Shown one piece after another: positions 55,031 to 64,000 of a stretch of 64,000 bases of DNA (position 1 is the stretch's first letter; every line of letters starts with the position of its first letter). The notes beneath the pieces were generated by a model. It saw nothing but the letters and a program-made list of their open reading frames with translations, was not told the origin of the DNA and searched no databases. A program made the position numbers and the translations under genes. This DNA comes from an uncultured Arenicella sp. (GTDB lineage Bacteria > Pseudomonadota > Gammaproteobacteria > Arenicellales > Arenicellaceae): contig CANMNN010000020.1 of NCBI GenBank assembly GCA_947499305.1, positions 1 to 64,000 of the forward strand, read 5' to 3'.

Positions 55031-56773
55031 ATGAAATTTGCCCAGATCATCTCTATCTCCAAGCTTACTAAACAGCTTATACTGCTATTCGGCGCTAGTC
55101 TTAGTGTCGTCTTTGATACCTGCGCGCAAACGATCAAGCTTAATCAAATAGGCTACAGCCCTAGCAGTACGAAAGTCGCCATCGTTCCTATTCAAGATTC
55201 GCAAAGCAGTTCGAGCACTTTTAACGTCATCGCCTCGCCGTCAAATAGTGTTATTTATACCGGTACGCTAAGCGTAGCTCGCAAATGGAAGTACTCTGGA
55301 GAAACGGTTCAGCAGGCTGATTTTTCTGATCTAAAAACACCGGGCTCGTATTATGTTCAAACCTCTGACTCAGTGCGTTCTCATCTTTTTGAAATTTCGC
55401 CTCAGCCATTGCTCGCGGTTCATGATGCTGCACTTAAGTCGTACTACTTTAATCGGTCCGGGATGGCCATCAGTGAACGTTATGGTGGTAAATTTGCGCG
55501 GGCAGCGGGTCATCTAGATACAAGTGTTAAGGTACACAAATCGGCAGCAAGTAAACAACGCCCTAAAGGGTCAAAAGTGTCGGCGTCGAAAGGTTGGTAC
55601 GACGCAGGTGATTATGGAAAGTATGTCGTTAACTCGGGGATTTCAAGCTACACATTATTGAAAGCCTATAGTGACTACAGCGAGTTTTATAATGGTCGCG
55701 ATCTCGATATTGCTGAGAGCGGTGATGCGGTGCCTGACATTATTGATGAAATCAAATGGAACCTTGATTGGCTTGAGTCCATGCAAGACTTTGATGGCGG
55801 GGTTTATCACAAGTTAACCGCACTGGGTTTTTCGTCGATGAGATCGACGCCTCAGAGCGAGAGTTCTCAACGTTATGTTATCGGTAAATCAACCAGTGCC
55901 GCACTGAACTTCGCGGCGGTAATGGCGAAAGCCAGTCGTGTGATGGCGTCTCTTGAGGTTCAATTTCCAGATCTAGCTGAGAATTATAAAACGCGATCAG
56001 TTGCAGCGTATCAGTGGGCAGTGCAGAACCCAGATGTGTACTTCAAGAATCCGCCGTCCGTCTCCACAGGCGAATACGGAGATAAGCGTTTAAGTGACGA
56101 GTTTGCATGGGCAGCAGCCGAATTATTTCTTCTCACTAAGGATAAGGCATACTTCGAAAATTTTAAGGCGTATAAAGTCAATGCAAGCGAGAATTTGGCT
56201 TGGCAAAGTGTGGCCGGTTTGGCGTTTCTTAGTCTGAGCAAAGATGCAAATGGCCTTATCTCTGCAGAACAATACTCAGCGATAAAAGAGGCAATAATTG
56301 ATGCCGCAAACCAGCATTTAAAAACCTATCAAAAATCGGCTTACTCGGTTGCGATTTCAAAGCCCGACTTTGTATGGGGAAGCAATGGTGACGTGTTAAA
56401 TAATGGTTTAATGCTCGTTGAAGCGTATCGTTTAAGTGGTGATAAGCAATATTTAGAAGCGGCAATGAGTACCGTAAACTATGTGCTCGGTAAGAATCCA
56501 ACCGGATACTCCTACGTAACCGGTCATGGTGATGTCACTCCAATGCATATCCATCATCGACCTTCTTCGTCGGATAAAGTCGTCGACCCAATTCCGGGAT
56601 TTCTAGCGGGAGGCCCGCATACAGGTCGTCAAGACCGCTGCGGTTATAAAGGCAAGCATCCAGCGACAACGTATGCTGACGTTGAGTGCAGCTATGCAAC
56701 CAATGAAATTGCGATCAATTGGAACGCGCCATTGGTGTACATGCTAGCCGCGGCGGCAAATTTGAATGATTAG
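55031..56773 (+). CDS. Glycoside hydrolase family 9 endoglucanase
   Basis: A 580-residue secreted glucanase. Signal peptide (LILLFGASLSVVFDTCAQ), an N-terminal cellulase Ig-like domain (about 33-122; LNQIGYSPSSTKVAIV and LKTPGSYYV), then the GH9 (alpha/alpha)6 barrel. The barrel has Asp191 and Asp194 in GWYDAGDYGKYV, the substrate His region HIHHRPSSSD and the general acid Glu559 in YATNEIAINWNAPL. GH9 enzymes invert beta-1,4-glucan bonds; substrates include cellulose and mixed-linkage glucans. No carbohydrate-binding module is present. AGGAGT lies about 10 bp before the ATG. It is the last of three secreted hydrolase genes in a row. Confidence 0.95.
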   Translation: MKFAQIISISKLTKQLILLFGASLSVVFDTCAQTIKLNQIGYSPSSTKVAIVPIQDSQSSSSTFNVIASPSNSVIYTGTLSVARKWKYSGETVQQADFSDLKTPGSYYVQTSDSVRSHLFEISPQPLLAVHDAALKSYYFNRSGMAISERYGGKFARAAGHLDTSVKVHKSAASKQRPKGSKVSASKGWYDAGDYGKYVVNSGISSYTLLKAYSDYSEFYNGRDLDIAESGDAVPDIIDEIKWNLDWLESMQDFDGGVYHKLTALGFSSMRSTPQSESSQRYVIGKSTSAALNFAAVMAKASRVMASLEVQFPDLAENYKTRSVAAYQWAVQNPDVYFKNPPSVSTGEYGDKRLSDEFAWAAAELFLLTKDKAYFENFKAYKVNASENLAWQSVAGLAFLSLSKDANGLISAEQYSAIKEAIIDAANQHLKTYQKSAYSVAISKPDFVWGSNGDVLNNGLMLVEAYRLSGDKQYLEAAMSTVNYVLGKNPTGYSYVTGHGDVTPMHIHHRPSSSDKVVDPIPGFLAGGPHTGRQDRCGYKGKHPATTYADVECSYATNEIAINWNAPLVYMLAAAANLND

Positions 56774-56785
56774 CAGATTCTAATT

Positions 56786-57253
56786 TTAATCGTGTTCCAA
56801 AAGCATATGGATGTGCGGAATGCCGTCTTCGAGATACATTTCTGAAATGGTTTTAAAGCCTAGATCGTTGTAAAACTTCTCAAGATGTTGCTGCGCTCCG
56901 ATCTTAATTGGTTCTTGAGGGAATAGCTCTTCCATCACGCCTAAGGCTTTATGCATTAGGGTTTCGCCAAGGCGCTGCCCTCGCGCCTTAGGCGACACCA
57001 CGATACGACCAATCGAGGATTGATCATAACTAACGCCAGGCTTGATGAGGCGCGCATAGGCAACCAAATCACTGTTTTCATTGTAACCACTATCGTAACC
57101 ACACAGGTGCATCGACACCAAGTCAGTATCATCGATATCTGGATAGGCACACTCTTGCTCTACAACGAATATCGCCTGCCTTAGTTTTAGTATTTCGAAT
57201 AGCTCCTGAGTATTAAGTTCTGCAAAAGCACTGGTTTTCCAATGTAGTTTCAT
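56786..57253 (-). CDS. elaA: GNAT-family N-acetyltransferase, ElaA-like
   Basis: ATG 57253 (MKLHWKTSAF) is preferred over the longer frame to 57331 and gives 155 residues, close to E. coli ElaA. The ElaA pattern LRQAIFVVEQECAYPDIDDTD is followed by the acetyl-CoA-binding loop VVSPKARGQRLGETLMHKAL and a closing FYNDLGFKTISEMYLEDGIPHIHM. It is cytoplasmic and its acceptor substrate is unknown. It lies 96 bp after the beta-lactamase-like gene on the same strand and may share its transcript. Confidence 0.9.
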   Translation of the reverse strand: MKLHWKTSAFAELNTQELFEILKLRQAIFVVEQECAYPDIDDTDLVSMHLCGYDSGYNENSDLVAYARLIKPGVSYDQSSIGRIVVSPKARGQRLGETLMHKALGVMEELFPQEPIKIGAQQHLEKFYNDLGFKTISEMYLEDGIPHIHMLLEHD

Positions 57254-57349
57254 TTTATCTGAATTGATTTGTGTTGTGTCGCGATAGAGAGAATTGACTT
57301 TTATACATATTGATAAAGATGGTCGCAGCAACAGCCCCGATAAAAGAGT

Positions 57350-58144
57350 TCACTTTTTAGGGCTGGCTATCTCTATTGTGTTAGTTAAAACCTCTGTGCC
57401 ACCGGGTTCACCATGGCTGGGAACGACGATTTTCGCATCAGGAAATGCAGTAGCTACGTTTTGAGCCGCTTGCGACCAATATTCTATGTCTGCATCACCT
57501 GTATATCCGAGTGACTGGCTATCGCCAGGGCGAATCAAACAGCCGCCAAAGATGATTTTACTCTTCTCATCATAGACGACAATATTATCGTGAGTATGCC
57601 CACCGCCGGGGTACATCACACGTAAACCTTGCCAGTTCATTTGCCGAGCGATTGTCGTTAGATTCAAATCGTTCTTTGCCGGTAGTAAGTCATGCTTTGG
57701 GGCAAATTTATTACTCATACTCGATGCATAGGTTTCAATACCTTGTTCATGCAATGTCGCCATACCACCCATTTTGTCCGAGTGGGCATGAGTATGAATC
57801 GACCATTTTATCGGCTTGCCTAACTCATCGTTCGCCCATCTAATTATTTGACTAGTTTGAGCGTCATTCCAAGCCGTATCGACGAGCACTGAGTGCTGTT
57901 TACGTTCAAAAATAAGTCCATTTGTGAATATCAGGCCCCAAGGTTCTACATTTTTGTAGCTGGTGTGCATCCAAACGCCAGTGGACAACTTGGCGAATTC
58001 CACTCTATCTTCGCTAGGCTCTGCTTTTGAGCTTGCTTCGGTGATGCCGATGCCCTGCGTTGGCTTCGATTCAGCCCGAGCCATGATAGAGACGAGTAAA
58101 ATACAGGCTGTCGCCAAGATAAGTAAATTTCTCATGGTGCGCAA
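57350..58144 (-). CDS. Subclass B1 metallo-beta-lactamase
   Basis: A 264-residue exported protein with a signal peptide (LLILATACILLVSIMARA). All six B1 zinc ligands are visible: H119, H121 and D123 in THAHSDKMGG, H183 in GGGHTHDNIVVY, C202 in FGGCLIRPGD and H244 in VPSHGEPG. Also typical of B1 enzymes are VWMHTSY near the N-terminus and SLGYTGDADIEYW. The residue after GCLI, a Lys in many B1 enzymes, is Arg here. The family hydrolyses penicillins, cephalosporins and carbapenems in the periplasm. The gene follows the M24 peptidase gene by 8 bp with no mobile element nearby, so it looks chromosomal and native. Activity is not proven. Confidence 0.9.
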   Translation of the reverse strand: MRTMRNLLILATACILLVSIMARAESKPTQGIGITEASSKAEPSEDRVEFAKLSTGVWMHTSYKNVEPWGLIFTNGLIFERKQHSVLVDTAWNDAQTSQIIRWANDELGKPIKWSIHTHAHSDKMGGMATLHEQGIETYASSMSNKFAPKHDLLPAKNDLNLTTIARQMNWQGLRVMYPGGGHTHDNIVVYDEKSKIIFGGCLIRPGDSQSLGYTGDADIEYWSQAAQNVATAFPDAKIVVPSHGEPGGTEVLTNTIEIASPKK

Positions 58145-58152
58145 TTAAATCC

Positions 58153-59382
58153 TTAAGCCTGATAACCAAATGGGTCGTCGATCGAATGCGATGGCTCGGT
58201 GAACCACTTTGGACCGTGCTCCGTCATATAGAAGTGATCCTCTAAGCGAATACCAAACTCACCTGGAATACAGATCATCGGCTCGTTACTAAAGCACATG
58301 CCCACTTCAAGCGGGGTTGTGTCGCTAGAGACCAAATAGGGCCATTCATGAATATCCAAACCAATTCCATGTCCTGTTCTATGAGGCAAGCCCGGTGTGG
58401 CGTAACCTGGGCCATAACCTTGCTCTTCTAAATAGCCACGTGCAGCATCATCAACGCTGCCGCAGGCAATGCCCAATTTAGCGGCTTCAAAGCCCGCTGC
58501 TTGGCTGGCTTTTTCTTGATTCCAGACGTGTCGGTCACGATCTGTGGGTTCGCCAAATACGTATGTGCGGGTGATGTCTGAATTATATCCATGAAGTTGG
58601 CAACCAGTGTCGATTAGCACCATATCACCGACATCCAAACTTTTTGGATTACTTACGCCATGTGGGTAAGCCGTGTCTTCTCCGAATAGCACAATGCAAA
58701 AATATGACCCCTTTGGCGCACCAACTGCCAAATGTGCCTGGTGAATAAACGCCGTTACTTCTTGAGTGGAAATTCCATCACGTAATATCTTAGCTGCGCT
58801 CTTATGAACTTCTAGTGTCATGTCTTTCGCACGCTGCAAGAGCGCCAGTTCAGAAGCAGATTTACACATTCTACAACCCGCCGTAACGGCTTTCGCGCTG
58901 ACAAACGAGTGCGCGCTCTCATTACCGGATTGTGCTTGATTCAAACCATCGCTGATAAAGAACGAACACGATTCGTCCAAGCCAACTCGACCTTTGCTAA
59001 TGCCCATGCTGTTTAAAATATCATTGAACAATTCATAGGGGTTTTCGTGTTCCTGCCAGCCATTGATTTTACCATCAAGCAATTTGTAGCCATTGATCGT
59101 AGCAATCTCGAAGTAGGGCGCTATGTATTGAAGCTCACCGTTGGCCGAAAGTATTGCGCCAACCATACGCTCACTGGCTCCCCAACGGGTGCCAGTAAAG
59201 TAGTACAAGTTTGTGCCCGCATTTAGATAAACAGCATCTATATCATTCGCTTTCATCAATGAACAAGCTTGCTCAATGCGCGCCTTAAACTCTTCAATGG
59301 TAATTGCCTGTATGCCCGCGGTCATATCGCTCAAGCGTGCTAATTCGGTTTGTGCGTCGCTGCCGCCTACACCAATAGTCAT
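58153..59382 (-). CDS. M24-family Xaa-Pro peptidase
   Basis: A 409-residue cytoplasmic creatinase-fold aminopeptidase/dipeptidase. The N-terminal domain (about 1-175) includes NLYYFTGTRWGASERM. The catalytic pita-bread domain carries the five metal ligands D258 and D269 (LIDTGCQLHGYNSDITRTY), H338 (RTGHGIGLDIHE), E367 (SNEPM) and E381 (RLEDHFY). It cleaves Xaa-Pro peptide bonds. It heads a minus-strand group with the B1 beta-lactamase and the ElaA-like gene and is divergent from yaeQ. Confidence 0.93.
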   Translation of the reverse strand: MTIGVGGSDAQTELARLSDMTAGIQAITIEEFKARIEQACSLMKANDIDAVYLNAGTNLYYFTGTRWGASERMVGAILSANGELQYIAPYFEIATINGYKLLDGKINGWQEHENPYELFNDILNSMGISKGRVGLDESCSFFISDGLNQAQSGNESAHSFVSAKAVTAGCRMCKSASELALLQRAKDMTLEVHKSAAKILRDGISTQEVTAFIHQAHLAVGAPKGSYFCIVLFGEDTAYPHGVSNPKSLDVGDMVLIDTGCQLHGYNSDITRTYVFGEPTDRDRHVWNQEKASQAAGFEAAKLGIACGSVDDAARGYLEEQGYGPGYATPGLPHRTGHGIGLDIHEWPYLVSSDTTPLEVGMCFSNEPMICIPGEFGIRLEDHFYMTEHGPKWFTEPSHSIDDPFGYQA

Positions 59383-59517
59383 AGTCTTTCTCTGGTTAAT
59401 GTTTGTTTTTAGGGGTACGCGGCCTCATTGCTCTCTGTAAGCTGGATTTTACTCGCTCTTGTGATAAATAAGCGTTATAAAGCCTGCTCCCAATAACTTC
59501 GCTTAGGAAACCCTCTC

Positions 59518-60075
59518 GTGGCTATAAAACCAACGATTTATAAGTTGAGGATTGCACTCTCTGATCTGGAACGCAACTACTACGACACCTTGAATTTAAC
59601 CGTCGCCTTGCATCCGTCAGAAACGCCTGAGCGTATGATGGCACGAGTAATTGCCTATTGTATTAATGCCCAAGAGGGCTTGAGCTTTGGCAAGGGTTTG
59701 AGTGACAGCGAAGAGCCTGATCTTTGGGTTCGTAGCATGGATGAGCAAACCTTGTTGTCTATTGATGTGGGCGAACCGTCGTTTGATCGCGTCAAAAAGG
59801 TTTCAAGACAGGCTCAGCACGCTAAGATTTACAGCTTTAATTCCAAATCAGATGTCTGGTGGGATCAAGGTAAATCTAAATTTGGCACGCTAGATGCTGA
59901 TATTTATAGGATAGATCATGAAAACATTGAGCAACTAAGTCAGCTCATTAGTCGAACAATGGATCTTTCGGTGACCATAACGGGGCAGTCTGCCTATGTT
60001 GCGGGAGACAATGGAGAAGTTGAAGTTCACTGGCACCTTTTACAAGCCAAGAAAGCTCAATCTAAAAAAGTGTAA
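59518..60075 (+). CDS. yaeQ: YaeQ family protein
   Basis: A 185-residue protein with the YaeQ pattern: IYKLRIALSDLERNYYD, LHPSETPERMMARVIAYC, FGKGLSDSEEPDLWVR and IDVGEPSFDRVKKVSRQA, then YSFNSKSDVWW. The fold is a variant of the PD-(D/E)XK nuclease fold, and the E/D/K pattern is visible in the GEPSFDRVKK region; biochemical function is unsettled. The start is GTG 59518 with TAGGAAA about 8 bp upstream. It is a single gene. Confidence 0.92.
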   Translation: MAIKPTIYKLRIALSDLERNYYDTLNLTVALHPSETPERMMARVIAYCINAQEGLSFGKGLSDSEEPDLWVRSMDEQTLLSIDVGEPSFDRVKKVSRQAQHAKIYSFNSKSDVWWDQGKSKFGTLDADIYRIDHENIEQLSQLISRTMDLSVTITGQSAYVAGDNGEVEVHWHLLQAKKAQSKKV

Positions 60076-60243
60076 TCTTTTTGAATCCAAACATGGTTAA
60101 TCTGCATCTAAGCTAGCAAGAATGAGTTAAACGTTTTATTTATTGCGTTTGCCTCTATATATTTATAACAAGTGTCTAGAAAGTGATGGGTAAGCATTTT
60201 CATTTAGCCACTTTATTTTGCTCACATAGATTAGGAATGAACC

Positions 60244-61668
60244 ATGGAACTCGCAAAATTTAAGCCATTTTTGGTAGGCTTGGGGATATTTTTTGGCGCA
60301 ATCGCAGTTGTTGTTGCACTTCAGTCGCTCAAACCGAAAACTGAGAAAGAAGAGACTACGAAGCCACCTTTGGTAGTGAAAACTGTAGAAGCGGCGCACA
60401 AAGAGCAAATCGTATTTGCTAATTTTCAAGGCGAAGTTCGAGCGAAAACTGATATTGAGTTGGTCACCCAAGTAACGGGCAAGGTGATGTCTGTCTCTGA
60501 AAAGTTCATCGAAGGTGGTGAATTTAGAGCTGGCGAGACCTTATTACAAATTGACGACTCAGACTATCAAGTTGCATTGAAGTCGGCCAAGGCCTCTGTA
60601 GCATCGGCGCAGGTTGACCTTGATATTGAGTTAGCAACTGCCGCGACCAACGCTCGTGAATGGCAAGACCTTCAGGGTAAGCCGATCTCTGAAGCGAATC
60701 CATTACGCTTAAATAAGCCGCAAATTGATCGTGCCAATGCCCGTCTAGACGCGGCGAAGGCCGAATTAGCGGCAGCAAGGTTGAACTATAATCGCACTAA
60801 GATTAGTGCCCCATTCGATGGTCGCATTTGGGCTAAATCTGCGGAGCTAGGCCAATTCTTATCGCGCGGCTCAAGCATCGGCCGAGTATTCGCGACTGAT
60901 ACAATGGAAGTGCGTATACCGATGACTGATGTGCAAATCAGTGAGCTTGGCCTTCGTCTAGGTTACTCTGCGCGCGCAGAAGGCAGTGAGGGTTTACCTG
61001 CGACAGTAAGTACGGTGTTTGGTGCCGAGCAACGTTTCTGGAATGGTTTTGTGCGTAGCGTTGATGCCAGCGTTGATAGTACAACTCGCCTTTTATTTGC
61101 AACGGTGGTGGTTGATAAGCCGTTTGAGCAAAACGCGAGTGAGTCAATCCCTTTAATACCCGGCTTGTTTGTTGATGTTCAATTGGCCTCGCCAGCTAAG
61201 TTAGTGGGTATTGAAGTGCCCCGCACAGCCTTGCGAAATGGCAATCAAGTTTATGTGTATGACGAAGAAAAATTAAAGCTAAAAACGGTTAAACCAGTAT
61301 TTACGTCGGCTGATATGGTCATTGTTTCAGATGCCGAAGGTGCAGAATTGGCGCTTGGAGAGTTGGTGATTACGTCTCCAGTACCAGGAGCACACGATGG
61401 CATGGCTATTAAGTTACCTGAAGCGTTAAATGATGATTCAGAGCAGGTAGCTGAAGAAACTAGCGAAACTCCCTCTGAAATCAGTGATGTCGAAGTAAGT
61501 GACGTTAATATCGATTCTTCTGATGAGAGTTTGCTTGAGACCAGTACAGCAGACAATGCCGCCGCTTCAGATGGTGGGGTTGATGAGAGCACAATCGGCG
61601 AAAATGCTCAAGATGCAACAGCCGAAGGTGCCACAGCCGAAACTAACGCTAGCGCCGAACAAGGCTAA
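60244..61668 (+). CDS. RND efflux periplasmic adaptor (membrane fusion protein)
   Basis: A 474-residue HlyD/AcrA-family adaptor. An N-terminal anchor (about 8-26, FLVGLGIFFGAIAVVVAL) is followed by a lipoyl half-motif (VRAKTDIELVTQVTGKV), an alpha-hairpin (about 115-180), the second half (YNRTKISAPFDGRIWAKSAE), a beta-barrel, and a membrane-proximal domain with VPRTALRNGNQVYVYDE. The last 80 or so residues are an Asp/Glu/Ser/Ala-rich tail without predicted fold, unusual for adaptors. It precedes the pump gene by 25 bp, so the two form one export operon; an outer-membrane channel gene is not in view. Confidence 0.92.
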   Translation: MELAKFKPFLVGLGIFFGAIAVVVALQSLKPKTEKEETTKPPLVVKTVEAAHKEQIVFANFQGEVRAKTDIELVTQVTGKVMSVSEKFIEGGEFRAGETLLQIDDSDYQVALKSAKASVASAQVDLDIELATAATNAREWQDLQGKPISEANPLRLNKPQIDRANARLDAAKAELAAARLNYNRTKISAPFDGRIWAKSAELGQFLSRGSSIGRVFATDTMEVRIPMTDVQISELGLRLGYSARAEGSEGLPATVSTVFGAEQRFWNGFVRSVDASVDSTTRLLFATVVVDKPFEQNASESIPLIPGLFVDVQLASPAKLVGIEVPRTALRNGNQVYVYDEEKLKLKTVKPVFTSADMVIVSDAEGAELALGELVITSPVPGAHDGMAIKLPEALNDDSEQVAEETSETPSEISDVEVSDVNIDSSDESLLETSTADNAAASDGGVDESTIGENAQDATAEGATAETNASAEQG

Positions 61669-61693
61669 ACCGACCAATTAGAGGAGCTTCACA

Positions 61694-64000
61694 ATGAAAG
61701 GCATAATCAGATGGTGGGCCGACAATACTGTCGCAGCAAACCTACTCATGATCGGTATTTTGATCGCCGGTATAATTGGTTACAACAAGCTAGAACGGGA
61801 AATATTTCCGACCATACCGTTTCCCGGAATGCAGGTAATCGTAAGCTGGCCCGGCGCTAGCCCTAAAGACGTAGAGCAACAAGTAGTCTCAAGAATTGAA
61901 GAATCCTTGAAAGACTTAGAAAGTCTTGATTGGGTGCGCTCCGAGTCCGGCGAAGGCTGGGGCGGCGTGTTCATAATGGCCGAGAGCAGTTCTGATTTTT
62001 CATCTGTTATGGACGATGTGACTGCGCGAGTGCAGGGCATTTCTAGCTTGCCCCCAGGTATTGAGCAGCCGCGAATTAGCCAGTGGGTAACGCGTAATGA
62101 AATGATGCGTGTAGCAGTACATGGCAATGCTGATGAGCGCACTCTAAAGCGCTTAGCCGAAGATTTGCGTCGCGAAGTAGCACAACTTAAAGGGGTGTCA
62201 ATCGTTGAAACCTTTGGCACGCGAAGTGAAGAAATTTCGATAGAAGTCAGTGAAAGTGCATTGCGCCGTTATCGTGTTTCCTTTGATGAGATTACTCAGG
62301 CAATTCGCGGTGCATCTATCAACCTGTCTGCGGGTAACGTGCAGACATCAGGTGGTGCTTACACGCTAAGAACTGACAACCTTGCAGACACAGAGGTAGA
62401 TTTCTCGAGCATCGTAGTGCGCCAGTTGCCTCAAGGCGGCGTTATTCGCGTAGGTGATGTAGCCAAGGTTATTGATGGCTTTGAAGAGAACGAAATTCTA
62501 GCCACGCTGAACGGCGAACCGGCGGTGTTAATCAATGTAATGTCCAGCGAAGTGATGGACGTTGTATTGATGTCAAAATCAGTTAACGAATGGCTTGAGA
62601 AGCGCCGCGATAGCCTACCTGAGGGTATTAGTCTAACGCTGTGGCAAGATGCCGCTGTTGACTTCAATTCTCGAATGTCGAGCATTGGCTCGGCTGCGAT
62701 TTCAGGCTTGTTGCTAGTATTTCTAGTTTTGTTTCTTACCCTAAGGCCAAAAGTTGCGTTTTGGGTTTCGGCTGGAGTGGCAACCGCCTACGCAGGCACA
62801 TTTATTCTGATGCCAGCACTGGGCGTGTCGCTAAACATGCTTTCTACGTTCGCTTTTCTGCTCGTGTTAGGGATCGTTGTTGATGATGCGATCATTATCG
62901 GGGAACGTATCCACACTGAAGTAGAAAACGGCAATACTGGATTGAGCGGTGCCACTGACGGCGCGTTTCGAGTGTCTAAGCCAGTCATTTTTGGTGTACT
63001 TACTACTGTAATCGCGTTTCTACCCTGGTTGTTTGTTAGTGGGGTAACTTCTGAGTTTACGCGTCAGATCAGCTGGGTTGTGATTCTAGCATTAGGTTTT
63101 TCATTGATTGAATCACTGCTAATTTTGCCAGCGCATTTGGCAAACATAAAACCCGTGAACCCTACTAGCGGAATCGCCCGATTTCAGAATAGAATTGCGG
63201 AAAGTATCGTTTGGTTTGGTAATGTTAAATACGGGGCCTTTCTAGAGCGTTCAGTGCGTACTCCTGTAATAACCATCGTCGTATTCTTTTCGATGTTTGT
63301 CGTAGTCGCGTTCGGAATTATGGGAGGAGGCTATGTTAGGACTTCGTTTAACCCCGAGGTGGAAGCCGAACAAGTTAACGTTACTATCGAATTGCGCGAA
63401 GGCACTACCTACGAGCGGGCACTTGAAATATTGGCCCAGCTGCAGCGTGCTCAAGAAGCCTTGGTTTCTGATGTTGAGACGAATGCTAAGGAGGGTGAGA
63501 AAACCGACGTTATTGAGAATTGGTATACTCGTTCTCGCAAAGACAGTGTGATCGCCATCATGCGATTAGCTCCAGCGGAAACGCGAGCTTTAACCGCAAA
63601 AGAAGTTGGCATCAATTTACGCGAGCGTATCGGCCCAATACCAGAGGCTAAAAACGTATCGGTAGGCTATAACATTGATAGTAACGGCGCCGATATGGAT
63701 ATTTCGGTACGTCACCCTGACTTAGATCAGTTGCAATTAGCGGTAGATGAAATTACCGAAAAATTGCGTGGTTTTTCTGCACTGTATGATGTGTCGAATA
63801 ATCTCGATAGCGCCAGTGAAGAATTACGCTTTGACTTAAAACCTGGGGCAGAACAAGTAGGCGTAACCTTAGGCCAAGTCATGCAACAAGTGCGTCAGGC
63901 CTACTACGGCGAAGAAGTTCAGCGATTACCTCGCGCTTCTCAGGATGTACGCGTTATGGTGCGCTACCCACTTGAAAGTCGTAATTCACTCGAGAGTTTG
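61694..64000 (+). CDS. RND efflux pump permease, partial (cut by the window end)
   Basis: An open frame of 769 codons from ATG 61694 (GAGGAG 8 bp upstream) reaches the right edge without a stop. It begins MKGIIRWWADNTVAANLLMI, then PFPGMQVIVSWPGASPKDVEQ, as in AcrB-type (HAE-1) pumps. TM4 has the proton-relay Asp397-Asp398 in GIVVDDAIIIGER. The region up to TM7 and most of the second porter domain are present. Expected full length is about 1,000-1,050 residues. With the adaptor upstream it forms a tripartite exporter; substrates are unknown, though the short WWADNTVAANLLM start is common in pumps of marine gammaproteobacteria. Confidence 0.93.
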   Translation, partial: MKGIIRWWADNTVAANLLMIGILIAGIIGYNKLEREIFPTIPFPGMQVIVSWPGASPKDVEQQVVSRIEESLKDLESLDWVRSESGEGWGGVFIMAESSSDFSSVMDDVTARVQGISSLPPGIEQPRISQWVTRNEMMRVAVHGNADERTLKRLAEDLRREVAQLKGVSIVETFGTRSEEISIEVSESALRRYRVSFDEITQAIRGASINLSAGNVQTSGGAYTLRTDNLADTEVDFSSIVVRQLPQGGVIRVGDVAKVIDGFEENEILATLNGEPAVLINVMSSEVMDVVLMSKSVNEWLEKRRDSLPEGISLTLWQDAAVDFNSRMSSIGSAAISGLLLVFLVLFLTLRPKVAFWVSAGVATAYAGTFILMPALGVSLNMLSTFAFLLVLGIVVDDAIIIGERIHTEVENGNTGLSGATDGAFRVSKPVIFGVLTTVIAFLPWLFVSGVTSEFTRQISWVVILALGFSLIESLLILPAHLANIKPVNPTSGIARFQNRIAESIVWFGNVKYGAFLERSVRTPVITIVVFFSMFVVVAFGIMGGGYVRTSFNPEVEAEQVNVTIELREGTTYERALEILAQLQRAQEALVSDVETNAKEGEKTDVIENWYTRSRKDSVIAIMRLAPAETRALTAKEVGINLRERIGPIPEAKNVSVGYNIDSNGADMDISVRHPDLDQLQLAVDEITEKLRGFSALYDVSNNLDSASEELRFDLKPGAEQVGVTLGQVMQQVRQAYYGEEVQRLPRASQDVRVMVRYPLESRNSLESL

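Noticed and set aside
57350-59382. Recent acquisition of the metallo-beta-lactamase on a mobile element
   Set aside because: No transposase, integrase, attC-like site or flanking repeat is visible, and spacing with the M24 gene is operon-like.

Overview
The window looks like chromosomal sequence of moderate G+C from a free-living, probably marine gammaproteobacterium. Supporting markers are hflD, cinA, a 744-residue RelA, truD, pabB, yaeQ, an elaA-like acetyltransferase and a gloC/YcbL-like hydrolase. It also encodes many exported hydrolases. The order or genus cannot be fixed from sequence alone. I see no rRNA, tRNA, CRISPR array, insertion sequence, phage or conjugation gene. Two genes are cut by the window edges: an S9 peptidase on the left and an RND pump on the right.

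Left third (1-17.8 kb) is mostly housekeeping. It runs hflD-cinA, convergent bioA, a TSUP permease, an alpha/beta hydrolase overlapping an ECF sigma gene with its zinc-type anti-sigma partner, a gloC-like MBL hydrolase, a Sco1-PCu(A)C fusion for copper delivery, truD-pabB-relA, a LuxR/alpha-beta-hydrolase fusion regulator, mdh, a DUF1244 protein and a flavodoxin-like protein. Three short repeat loci lie between genes here. Two of them are tandem copies of the last codons of the adjacent gene (hflD, bioA).

Middle (18-31.7 kb): a hybrid histidine kinase converges on and overlaps a NarL-type response regulator. Next is a three-gene secretory cassette (repeat/beta-helix exported protein, signal-peptidase-like protein, small secreted protein). 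Then comes a complete heme-uptake locus: hugZ-hmuV-hmuU-hmuT on the minus strand, divergent from a TonB-dependent receptor and a DUF6607 protein, with a Fur-box-like site between them. A 1-kb non-coding stretch rich in small inverted repeats follows.

31.7-46 kb: the most distinctive locus is a 12.35-kb gene. It encodes an exported protein of about 4,116 residues with 22 DUF11-like modules, a charged linker, an internal signal-peptide-like segment and a C-terminal gingipain-type (C25) cysteine peptidase. Seven of the modules form a unit that is duplicated as a block. Closely downstream are a small protein with a Tat-type signal and a secreted subtilase. I read these three as one export and proteolysis unit, which is an inference from spacing and shared exported character.

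Right third (46-64 kb): an EamA transporter, an orphan reading frame with its own terminator, a large acyl-CoA dehydrogenase, a YceI protein, an MMPL/RND transporter with a very acidic insert, a run of secreted enzymes (M20 peptidase, carboxylesterase, GH9 glucanase), then a minus-strand group of M24 peptidase, subclass B1 metallo-beta-lactamase and ElaA-like acetyltransferase, then yaeQ and an RND efflux adaptor-pump pair. Overall the gene set suggests a heterotroph that degrades polymers and peptides, scavenges heme and exports toxic compounds.
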